64,000 nt of DNA from assembly GCA_033964015.1 (NCBI GenBank), contig CM066919.1, forward strand, positions 4,120,101 to 4,184,100, read 5' to 3'. Positions 43,801 to 52,027 of this stretch are shown here, piece after piece. Each line of letters opens with the position of its first letter. Position 1 is the stretch's first letter. A program made the position numbers and the translations under genes. Under the pieces are notes generated by a model, which saw only the letters and a program-made list of their open reading frames with translations, was not told the origin of the DNA and did not search any database. Source of the DNA: Scolanthus callimorphus. Lineage: Eukaryota > Cnidaria > Anthozoa > Actiniaria > Edwardsiidae.

Positions 43801-44417
43801 AAATGCTGCTCACTACTTTTAAGGCCATTCATGGCTTGGCGCCACAGTATCTCACGGATCTCATTTCAAGAAGGCACGATAAACACTACTCCCTCAGAAG
43901 CAATAACAGCCTTATGCTTAATTACAGTACGGTAAAATCAAAAAAGACTCTTGGTGATCGTGCCTTCGAGGTTGCTGCGCCGAAGCTGTGGAACGATCTC
44001 CCACGAGAAATTCGTAACATTTCCACAATCAATGGCTTCAAGAGGGCACTTAAGACCCATCTATTTGTGAAAGCGTTCTAAATTTATTTAAATAGTTATT
44101 TTTGCGTTTCCTTTTCATTTTACTTTTTATTGATTTTATCGACTTTTTATTGACTTTTAATTTATTTTAAAATTTAGAAATATTTCTTTGTTTACAATAT
44201 TTATTTTTTTTTAGCATTGACATGTAAATTTTAAATTTTAAACCGAACATCTTTTGTAATGCGCAGTTGAAAATTTCTCATTGATAACTGCGCAATATAA
44301 ATGTGATATATTATTATTATTGATATATTATTTCTGAGTAGAATTGACATAAGACAGGAACTTTTTCTGACGAGAAACTAGTCTCAGACGAGTGTGCCGT
44401 CTCTAGTGTGAATACAG
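40831..44417. mobile_element. Small TIR element split by a CR1 LINE
   Basis: CTGTATTCACACTAGAGA starts at 40831 and its inverse (TCTAGTGTGAATACAG) ends at 44417; similarity continues about 50 bp inward (CTCGTCTGAGACGAGTTTCT on the left). Only about 150 bp belong to this element; the rest is the LINE. Flanks are TAA at the left and CTAA at the right, so the target duplication is uncertain. Confidence 0.7.
41031..44081 (+). CDS. CR1-type LINE ORF2, endonuclease and reverse transcriptase, uninterrupted
   Basis: About 1016 codons from the first in-frame ATG at 41031; the frame is open from 40974. Near the start is LVFKLNPGP, a 2A-like motif lacking the usual Glu. The apurinic-type endonuclease follows (LLNPRSVRNKS, AITETWLS, VVVGDFNFHV, SDHASV). 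The reverse transcriptase has FRPVSNLMFISKLTEK, LLDLSAAFDTVDH, GVPQGSCLGPLLF and the catalytic YADDTQLYL. The C-terminal WLPVKQRIVFKML and LWNDLPREIRN segments complete the CR1/L2 pattern. No stop or frameshift was seen. The 3' UTR contains AT-rich sequence and a TATTATTATTATTGAT tail near 44310. ORF1 is not present, so the copy is 5'-truncated or of a one-ORF type. Confidence 0.92.
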   Translation: MVLDVGDLVFKLNPGPDNNAISTIVSRSRTRPTGQPKANPSNLISVDRLPSNNNAGASLTLCLLNPRSVRNKSAVIFDYVCESKVDLVAITETWLSPNDDVIRSQLCPDGYHLLDHGRVGRLGGGTALMFRDSLTVNKVSAGAKVSFEFSEWTVKSAQSHDLRVLIIYRPQSDSDAHRIPTSTFCSEFSDYLENIVLCKEQLVVVGDFNFHVDVQGDRDAVKFLDVLECFSLQQHVVGPTHIQGHTLDLAITRQTDQIIRSMPRVDRYVSDHASVLCLLHHPKPPISSRTVSYRKYKAVDMESLDDELASSDFCQNPPDDLVELVTSYHTTLQAAIDKHAPLKTKTIFARPRVPWYSDEIRNAKRERRIAEKKWRRSKLDSDLADFKKKRNTFNNLMNKARRDFYTNLIEENSSDQRKLFQESKRLFNHAQGDGLPPNLDASIFANDLGKYFVEKIEMIQAKIDGQVSTSTCPLSNLSSTSSLDAGPAPSFTNFETLTDEDVKTLIRKSSLKSCTLDPMPSRLVSQCDSLLPIITKIINCSLQTAHFPDDWKEALVLPLLKKLGLDILFKNFRPVSNLMFISKLTEKAVFNQTYNHMVINNLYPIAQSSYRQNHSTETALLKVKNDILLNMNKQHVTLLVLLDLSAAFDTVDHTILLAALSRLGFEGTALQWFQSYLSGRAQRVSVRGCESKRFELSCGVPQGSCLGPLLFTIYASSLLDTAKAYLPSVHCYADDTQLYLSFSPAEETGQADALDAMENSIEAIKCWMQHNRLLLNESKTEFLLIGTRQQLDKVNLTHVNVGAAKITPNSPVKNLGVWFDSHLSMDHHINKVCSAAFFHLYNIRKIRQYLTKSCTETLIHAFISSRIDYCNSVLFGSAEYQLKKLQRIQNAAARLVFKEAKFCHITPLLKSLHWLPVKQRIVFKMLLTTFKAIHGLAPQYLTDLISRRHDKHYSLRSNNSLMLNYSTVKSKKTLGDRAFEVAAPKLWNDLPREIRNISTINGFKRALKTHLFVKAF

Positions 44418-44424
44418 CTAATGT

Positions 44425-44890
44425 TATAATAATAATAATAATAGTCTTTATTCAATAATATCTCCAGACAGACGTGGAAATTTACAGTATACAATAATTA
44501 ATTACAAGTAGGAAAAAAGGCAACGATTAATGAAAGAGCTCTTAAACCGCTCAGTGCGTACGCGCGGAAGCAAATAAGGATGCCCCCTCCTCCTGAGCGT
44601 ACGAGCTCTCAGTGGAGGAAGGAGGTCATCCAGGGCTGTAGGAGTCGGCCCTGTTATTACCTTCCACAACTTCCGGTCCTTTTCTATCAGAAGCTCAGTT
44701 ATCGTGTATTTGCGTTTGCAATAGCCCCATTTACATGCTCTTTTGAAGAGGCTGTCCACCCTACTAAGATATTTATCGTACGCGGCACAGCCCCACACTT
44801 CTAAAGCATACATGAAAATGGATACAATCAGGCTCTGGAATAATAAGTCTAGCTGGTCTATAGGATATGTATGTCTGTCGGTCAATGTCG
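44425..44890 (-). pseudogene. LINE ORF2 C-terminal fragment, second copy
   Basis: Minus-strand frame 44885-44502 of 127 codons (SIFMYALEVWGCAAYDKYLS, SLFKRACKWGY, LLPPLRARTLRRRGHPYLLP) is the end of a CR1-like reverse transcriptase protein. A UTR and an ATAAAGACTATTATTATTATT tail end at 44425. 5'-truncated at about 44890; a different lineage from the LINE next to it. Confidence 0.75.
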
Positions 44891-45124
44891 GACTGAAACT
44901 AAAAAGTTACATTTGATACAAATGGCATTCATCTACAAGCCCTGTTATGAAGCAAGAAACAGCATAAATATCGCCATAGGGCGATTTTTTCATCATGTTT
45001 CGTTTTGAGTTACATTAAAAAGTGAGTCTTTACAAAAATTGATTGGTAACTGTATGTCGACAACCTCTGCGATAAGCAAATTCTCTGCTTATCTATCCGG
45101 CACTGGATCCAGTACCAACCCACT

Positions 45125-47174
45125 TTAGTACTCGCAGTGACGAATGAAATTTTGAACGGTCTCATCTGAAATACGCATGAATGTATCAAGGACCATGGCC
45201 ACGGGGTCATTACAGCTTTGCCAAATCACATCATTGTCTTCAAGCCATTTTTTTGCCATTGAGAACATCTGTTCGCACGGCATGAAGTCAGGACTGTACG
45301 GGGGAGGAGCAGTATCACCACACCCGTAGCTAATATCACATCGGCAACCTCGTGAATATGATGAATTGCTGCATTATCTGTAACGAAACGATAAAAAACA
45401 CTAGGTTGTTTTCTAAAAGTGGGTTGAAAACGTTTTTTTTATACCCAAAAATTGTGTTGGTTTTTAAAGTGAAATTTCCATAACGACCGTTGTGTCCCCC
45501 CCCCCCCCCATCTATCCACCCCTGACATACATACATTATGTGGCATTTGGAAGTGGAGAAGAAAATGTAGCCCCGGACATACGGGTTTAAAGGCTACACC
45601 TATGTCTAAAATGAGAGCAGTGTTTTGGCGTAAATTCTTGGACGCGCAAGCCCAAAATGTTGTAGCCTGCGTTGCCAGCCGAACTAAAAATGTTGGCCCT
45701 TGTTCGAAAAACAAATACTTTCGCCATTTGTCCCTTTCATTACACTTATTATTCATGTCGCCTTACCCATAACAACTACTGATCGAGGATTCCGACCATC
45801 GAACGGAAGAAGATGTGGTATTAGGTGATCTTGAATGGCCTGAAGAAAGCGCGGACCATTTGTACTTCCACGGAAACTGTAACCTCGCTTTCTTGATATC
45901 CTGCGATCCTACGAGAAAAATAAAATTGATCAATCGATATTCAAATATTTTATACCAGAAATGGTAGGCGCGACCACCTCCCCCAGCCCCCCCCCCCCCC
46001 CCCCTTACCCACACACACACTCATATGAAGAACTTACGAATCCACTTTCATCGAGAAAAACAAACATTTCCGTCTCTAGCAACGCTGTCGTCGCTCTGTA
46101 ATCGACTCTCAGGGCCTCACTCTGCTGGGTTGCTACTTTTGTCAGCTAAAATAAATTAAAAATTAGGCTTAGAATGAAACAGTGCATTCCGTGATGCACA
46201 AATTACAATTTAGTACGCTTTAGTGACAGTGAAACAAAAGAAAACAAAAGAAATAGCACTTTCCTAAAAAATCTCGCCCACAAGCCCCCCCCCCCCCACC
46301 CACACACACACACACACACACCTTTCGTATTAATTTAAAGGGGCACTCGCACGCTTAATTTTTGTACAACTTGTCAACAAATAAGTCTAATTCTAATCAC
46401 CGAAAATACATTTAAGTTTGCTGGGAATAACGAAAATATAATTTTGATTTCGGGTTCCCGATAATTATCGGGGGTTTTTGGAAGTTTCGAGAAACACTTT
46501 TCGGGACTCCTAAATCTCGCCCGAAAAACCACCCGAAAAGTTTATCGGGCTCGAAAATATCGGGCGATTTCGAGAAACGGCCCCCAGGTTTCTTAAATTA
46601 CCTTTTAACTGAATGAATACAAATCTATTGTGTTTTTGTCTATTATTAAGAGCATGGAATTGGATTGTGATTTGAATTATTTGCTTGTCAGGCAAGCGTG
46701 CGAGTGCCCCTTTAAGAATATAATGTTTTTCGCTCTTGCTAGTGAAGGTAAAATTCTTATTTGGCGTCTTTAGCGGACGCACATAATCAAACCCACATTA
46801 ATAACTTATTTCCGTCTCACCTGCTTTCTGGTTATGCCGTTGTGCTTCAGGAAATAGTGCAAAGTTGAAAGCGCATTTCTGTTCCCTAGGACGTTCCCCA
46901 CATCGTCCGCTATTTCTGACAGTGTTTTTTCTGGTTGTTCCAAAATTGCTTCAATAATAGCCAGCTGTTCTTCGTCTTCAATGATGGTAGATCCTAGTCG
47001 CTTCCCAACTTTATGAGCCTTTACCTCAGAGGATTCAAAATACTTCGCTAGGGTTCTCTCAACAGTTCTCTCGGAAATGCATAACAGATATGCTACTTGC
47101 TGTGTAGAAAGCCCCGAAGAAAGACGTAGCGATACCATCCGCCAACGAAGGTCTTCACTGTACGGCGTAGGCAT
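45125..47174 (-). pseudogene. Tc1/mariner-superfamily DDE transposase, four exons, one frameshift
   Basis: Exons 47174-46821, 46145-46038, 45908-45767 and 45377-45125 join in phase. Exon 1 is a paired helix-turn-helix DNA-binding head (PYSEDLRWRMVSLRLSSGLS, CISERTVERTLAKYF). Exon 2 ends with VFLDESGF, the first catalytic Asp. Exon 3 has KRGYSFRGSTNGPRF. The exon 3/4 junction rebuilds DNAAIHH, the second Asp. Exon 4 has PDFMPCEQMFSMAKKW, the third acidic residue. A C run near 45300 is one base short, shifting the frame exactly at the motif between the second and third catalytic residues. Length is about 285 residues, normal for the family. The function is cut-and-paste at TA. Confidence 0.82.
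46339..46711. mobile_element. piggyBac-type MITE with TTAA target duplication
   Basis: AGGGGCACTCGCACGCTT at the left, its inverse (GCGTGCGAGTGCCCCT) at the right, flanked by TTAA at 46335-46338 and 46712-46715. 373 bp, noncoding. It lies in intron 1 of the Tc1-type transposase. Confidence 0.88.
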
Positions 47175-47532
47175 GATTCGTCTGGAAACTGTATTTCGTG
47201 TACAGCAATAAAGCAATTTGCACGCGGTTTCAGTCGTCTAATTTCCTGTCTAATTACTACCTACATTGTTTAGTGGATACGCGCTGAAATGTAAGGGGAT
47301 AAAAATCAACAAAAGCAATATTGTGTGTGTATTTATATTTCTGTAACCACGACAAGAAAACTGAGTTAAATTAAACTGAGAAGACATTAAACGAGTTTTC
47401 AAAAGTTTTTAGTTGTACCCGGCTGCATTGTTTTATTTATCGTTATTCTTTCTTTACCCAGAGCACTTTTCGGTCTACTCTTTGGTCTTTTCTCTTTTCT
47501 CTTGGGCACCGACAACGTTTCTTGAAAAGGCT

Positions 47533-48159
47533 CTATATTTATTTACAATAAATTGAAAAAGGAATTAAAAATGGCGTGCCTGATTTGAAATTCATTAAGT
47601 AATTTAATGTATTTGTACTGTGGTCTTAGAGGATAGCTATTTACAAGTAAAACAACAACTGAAAATAACGTCTCATCCCCACCAACTAATATCCCCCAGC
47701 AATATCACAGGTAGAGCTGGTTGCAGTTAGCAACCAGGGACACCCCTCGTCCTTGATTTACTTCGCAATTAGACATTTTCATTTGGGTCCGTATACAGTC
47801 CACCGTCATATTCTTGCGAAAGTTCTTGTAGAAAAGTATATGACAACTCGTCTACCATGCGAAAGTAGGGCATTTGGCGAAAGAGACTAGCGGGAGTTTT
47901 TCCGCAAGCACTAAGTAATAGCTGGGTTCGCAAGCTATTTCAAATACCAATACTTTATATTATGTGTGGGAAGCCGGCAAATGCTTGAACACGAGATATT
48001 CAGCGTGTGCAAACTTGAAAATCCTAGTGAAACTGCGTACGTCATGTCGTACGGGGATGTTCGTTACGAACACGCACGAACACGCTTGAACGACGTGACG
48101 TTGTGGAGGCATATTCAATCCTTGAATATTCCTGAATATGTTCTATTTTGTGCTGTGTT
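47533..48159. other. Spacer without a recognised gene
   Basis: No coding signal. A CGTTCGTG-rich stretch near 48050-48110 marks the junction where the LINE sequence at 48160 stops resembling LINE. Confidence 0.35.
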
Positions 48160-49512
48160 ATAACATGATTCACCCCCACAAACTTCTTGTCATCTGGTTT
48201 ATACCCATACAAAATGTCTTTAGGTGAAAAACGAATTTCAAAATCTGTCCTGTCCCTAAACCATTTTAGGAAAAGGGACCAAAAATTAACAACGGTTTGG
48301 CATTTAACAAACATATGTTCTACATTATGAAAATCATTACAAAACCAGCAGTTGGGTGATTCGGTAAGATTCATTTTAATAAGTAGCGAATTCGAGGGTA
48401 AAATATTATGAACTATCTTGTACTGAAACGTACTTAGAAAGGTTTCAGAAGTCGCTTTAAAGGGCAGAGCATAAATGTCTTCTAATTCATTTGGTAAAAC
48501 TCCGGAACCCAATATGCGTTTCTCTACGGTTGGAACGGTAAATGCTGTTGCTACCAATAATTTTCGGTAAGCAGCGCATGTTAAGTTACTTAATTCAAAA
48601 AGAGCATCTTGATTAAAAGCTTCCACATTTTCTACAGTCTGATCGTCATCTACCATAGATGCTTTGTTGACATAAGTGGCTACAGCACTATACATCCCCA
48701 TGATTCTGACAATATTACAATCTAGTTTATAAGAAGATTAGAAATCGAGAATAGGAATCAAGTCTCCTTCGACGGAATAAAGATCATGAATATATGTAAT
48801 ACCTGCCATTCTAAGATTCAAACAAATAGCAGAATGATCCGGAGAAGGGGAATCGATGACTTTACACTCTATAACCGTATTTAAGAGCGACTCGGATATT
48901 TGCCAATAATCAATACGACTTTGCTTGTTTCTCCAAGTATACGCTAACTTATCCGGATAAAGGTTACGTAAAGGGTCTTTAAAGCAATTTGATAATTGTA
49001 AAGAAGAAATTGCTTTGATAACACTTTTCTTATCGTTTTTATATTTTTCCCACTCAGTTCCAAATCTATCAATTGGAAATAACGCACAATTCGCATCTCC
49101 GCATACTATTAAGTTTCATGATTGTGCATTGTTTAGAAGTTTTCCAATTTGTTCATAAAAGTAACATTGTTGCTTATTATCATTCGATGCGTAAATATTT
49201 AAGATAGTAAAATCCTTTCCGTCTAAAGAGACCTCTAACAATAGAAAACGGCCTTTGGGGGCAAGGCTTGATTTAACTACGATATCGAGTCTAGGATTGA
49301 AAAGAATCATACTCCTTTTGAATGTGTAGTACCATGACTAAAAAAGCAATTTGCGCCCCAATCTGCATTCCAATTAGGCTCGTTACATTTTGAAGAAAAG
49401 GTTTCTTGTAAAAAATAAATATCTTTTCTCTGCATATGAAGCCATCTGATTTCTTCCTTTTCCTTGACATATTTAACCCTCTAATATTCAAAGAAAGAAA
49501 AGTTAATGTCAT
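48160..49512 (-). pseudogene. L1/Tx1-like LINE ORF2 with the reverse transcriptase deleted
   Basis: Minus strand. Endonuclease remains run 49512-48815 over three frames: SLNIRGL, then FLQETFSS (catalytic Glu), GRFLLLEVSLDGKDFTILN, VCGDANCALFP and SPSPDHSAICLNL. There are two frameshifts and a TGA at about 49117. The DHSAICLNL end passes directly, in frame, into GITYIHDLYSVEGDLIPIL at 48814, which belongs after the RT. Downstream, 48701-48160 is the zinc-binding RT-associated region (KIVHNILPSNSLLIKMNL, CWFCNDFHNVEHMFVKC, NFWSLFLKWF). So the entire RT core is missing. Confidence 0.8.
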
Positions 49513-49922
49513 CGCTTCAATTTATATGCAATTTCTGCGTGATTGGCACAAATTAATTGCAAAAAGAAAAGCATGTTTCGTCTAGTTAAACTTAAATTGT
49601 GGTCTGCATACCAATTTAAAACAGACATATACAGCACAAGTCCAGAACATATAAATATAAACACATAACTAAGAAAAATTAGAATAAGTCGGACAAAAAT
49701 TGCCATTGACTTGTAGCATTCGGCGTTTCCGGCTTCACAACAAACAAAGTCATTAATATAATTAATTTAATGGCAGTCCATTATTCAACAATACGATCAA
49801 GACTCAGCAAAGAGGGAAAGAAAACATGTTCGCTATCTGTTCAACGTAAATATTTCCAAATCTCGTCTGTATCAAGATACTTAACCACTGCAGGGACAGA
49901 CCACATCATATAACCTCTCATG

Positions 49923-50066
49923 TTAGGCGCCTGCCTCTGTGCCTTTAATTCTTGAAAGCGTTTCCACACTTTTCTCTATTGCTCCAACTCGCTTCTCTAT
50001 CATTTGCAGCGTGGTTGATATACGTGTCAGAGCATTTTCCTCTATGCCAACTACTTTCTGAGCCAT
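49923..50066 (-). pseudogene. Possible N-terminus of LINE ORF1
   Basis: 47 codons from ATG 50066, a heptad-like helical segment (LTRISTTLQMIEKRVGAIEK) then a stop at 49923. Position upstream of the endonuclease suits a coiled-coil ORF1 start. Too short to be sure. Confidence 0.35.
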
Positions 50067-50350
50067 GTTCCCTTTCCAAAATGTTTCAGACTTCCATGTA
50101 ATAGCTTTCCTGTCTAGTTAAACTGAAATAATAGTCATGAACGCCTTTCAAGAACGAAATTGAGCTGGAAATAGCCGAAGCTGTCGAAAAGGGATGCTCA
50201 CGCTTCGACAGCCATATGCTAATACCACATTTTCTTGGTAGATGAAGAGATTTTATAGCGAATTCGTTTCTTTTTTGTGCGCAAAACGCTGCTTCACCCC
50301 GATACGAAGTAGCTGATCGATTACCGAGCAGCAAATATGGCGCCCGATAT

Positions 50351-50374
50351 CGCTCTCTCTCTCTCTCTCTCTTT
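50351..50374. repeat. CT dinucleotide microsatellite
   Basis: About ten CT units, followed by TTGCTAGG. Confidence 0.9.
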
Positions 50375-50507
50375 GCTAGGCGTTTGACTGATTTTAATGT
50401 TTAACCGGAAGTAATTGTTGTAATTGTTAGAGGTTGTTTTTAATAGTGCTCGAAAGATGTCAACAATTGGTTGTTGATTTATCTCCAGGGTATAATCTGT
50501 CAACACT

Positions 50508-51436
50508 ATGGCCGAGAAACAAGGTACGGTCGACATTACTCAAATACTATAATATTCTAATGTAGTTTTACTAAATGAAAACGTTGTCCCGCAGATCCTT
50601 TGCCAACCTCAGACATAAGCAGAAATAGAGATTTGAAGTTTTCTGATGTGGAGGATTATGCGCTGGTTCAGAAAATACGCGGAAAAGTATCGAAGGCTAC
50701 TCCTACATCTTTTGGCATTGTCGCAAAGGGAAGTGTTCTGTTATACCAACAGAAACTGGCACCTGAATACCTATTGAATGATTTTTCCTGTACTTCCTTT
50801 CCTGATTTACCACTTCCATCTGCCCAAAACCGATTCTCGAATAACGTTTCTCTCTGTCTGGACTCAGCTAAACAAGCAAGCATCAACTCTCTTGAGGTTT
50901 CCCATGACAATGCAGTGAAGATCGAGAATCAGACAATAGGCCAAAGCGACAGTGAAATATGGCATCAATTAAGAAAAAACGAATTACAGCTAGCAAGTTT
51001 GGCCAAGCAGCTAAGAGAAAATCCAACTTTGAAACCCTGGTGACACAGCTGAACCCCCCAAAAAGGGTGGTGACTGCAGCCATGCAGAGAGGGATTGACT
51101 TAGAGCCCCAAGCTGCCATCACCTATGCCCATACTGCTAAGCAAGGACAAGTAAACCTCTTCCCCTCTGACTTGGTCATCGACCTAAAGTCCCCCTGGCT
51201 TGGCTGCTCCCCCGACCGAAAAGTCTTTGACCCTTCGAATATGGATCCACACTCTACTTTTGGACTACTGGAAATCAAGGTTCCTAAAGATGGCACTACT
51301 AATTTTGACAATGTGGACTACTTGTCTAAAGATACTACCTCAAACAGTTTTTCACTGAAGAAAAATCACATCTATTATTTACAGGTACAGTGTCAACTAG
51401 CTTTAACTGGACTGGATTGGTGTGACTTTTTGTAGC
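50508..51436 (+). pseudogene. YqaJ-type viral recombinase/exonuclease protein, two exons, one frameshift
   Basis: Exon 1 is 50508-50523 (MAEKQ), a GTACGG donor, and exon 2 starts at 50595; the junction keeps phase. The first 130 residues are not recognised (DLKFSDVEDYALVQKIRGKV). SEIWHQLRK then breaks: a run of six A near 50978 shifts the frame, and KRITASKFG continues in the other. The nuclease core follows: GIDLEPQAAITYAHTA, GCSPDRKVFD, FGLLEIKVPKD and YYLQVQCQLALTGLDWCDF, which supply the Glu, Asp and Glu-x-Lys of a PD-(D/E)xK fold of the YqaJ type. In invertebrates such proteins are often the second protein of ISL2EU transposons. The stop at 51436 is at or near the family's end but could be premature. 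Confidence 0.8.
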
Positions 51437-52027
51437 TACTGCACTAGTGTGCGGTAGCTACTATGTCGTCACGTCGGAAAAAAAAGGAAGTAAGAGTGAA
51501 TACGCCCGTGAGGCATGCTGGGATAGTGGGTTGGGACGTCGGATCGACTTCGGGCGTTCGGGCTACGATCTATCAAGTCTATCGATGCAAAAATAAAAAT
51601 GTGATCTGAAAATTATGTTCTTATATTCTTTAATTAATTGAATTATCGAAAAAATATTTCAATAAAGAATGACTCTAGAATGACAGAAACTACTTCAATT
51701 GTATATATCTGCGAAAATGTTCAATGCCGATAACTTCCCGAGTTACACCGAGCGAGCGGCGAATCGTTTGCATGCATGTTCTCACGCAAGCCGTACGTTC
51801 TTTCTTCCTCGCCATCGCTCAAGTTGAGTCAAGCAGTCAAGGTAAGCTAACAATTGTTATGTTTTCTTCCAATATCTTACCCGTTCTTAAACGGAGCCTT
51901 CAATTATTATGTCCAGTGATTACTCGCAAAGCTTTTGAAAGTTTTTTGAGTTTCTGAAAGTTCAAACCGAATTTGGAGTGCAAAAACACTGCCTGAATCT
52001 CGCCAAGTCATTGCACGTGGACGCAGA
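51437..52027. other. Spacer between the YqaJ gene and the Helentron
   Basis: GTAGCTACTGC and GCGGTAGCTAC form a small inverted repeat at 51434-51463. No gene recognised; the Helentron's 5' end should lie here but I cannot fix it. Confidence 0.35.

Larger units (their letters stand above)
40055..47532 (-). mobile_element. Tc1/mariner-superfamily transposon, 7.5 kb, with nested insertions
   Basis: About 65 bp at 40055-40120 (AGCCTTTTCAAGAAACGTTG...) recurs inverted at 47469-47532 with one base difference near its inner edge. AT-rich TATATA flanks prevent a clear call of the TA duplication. Between the ends lie a four-exon DDE transposase on the minus strand, an unknown frame near the left end, a small TIR element carrying a CR1 LINE, a second LINE scrap and a piggyBac-type MITE. 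Without the insertions the element would be roughly 3 kb. Confidence 0.85.

Noticed and set aside
45960..46020. Poly-C and CA tracts as regulatory elements
   Set aside because: Runs of C at 7301, 37027, 45498, 45985 and 46284 look like simple-sequence slippage in elements and introns; no regulatory role can be supported.
49509..49706. A 65-codon hydrophobic frame just upstream of the LINE endonuclease
   Set aside because: AT-rich DNA gives hydrophobic peptides by chance; no start context or family support.
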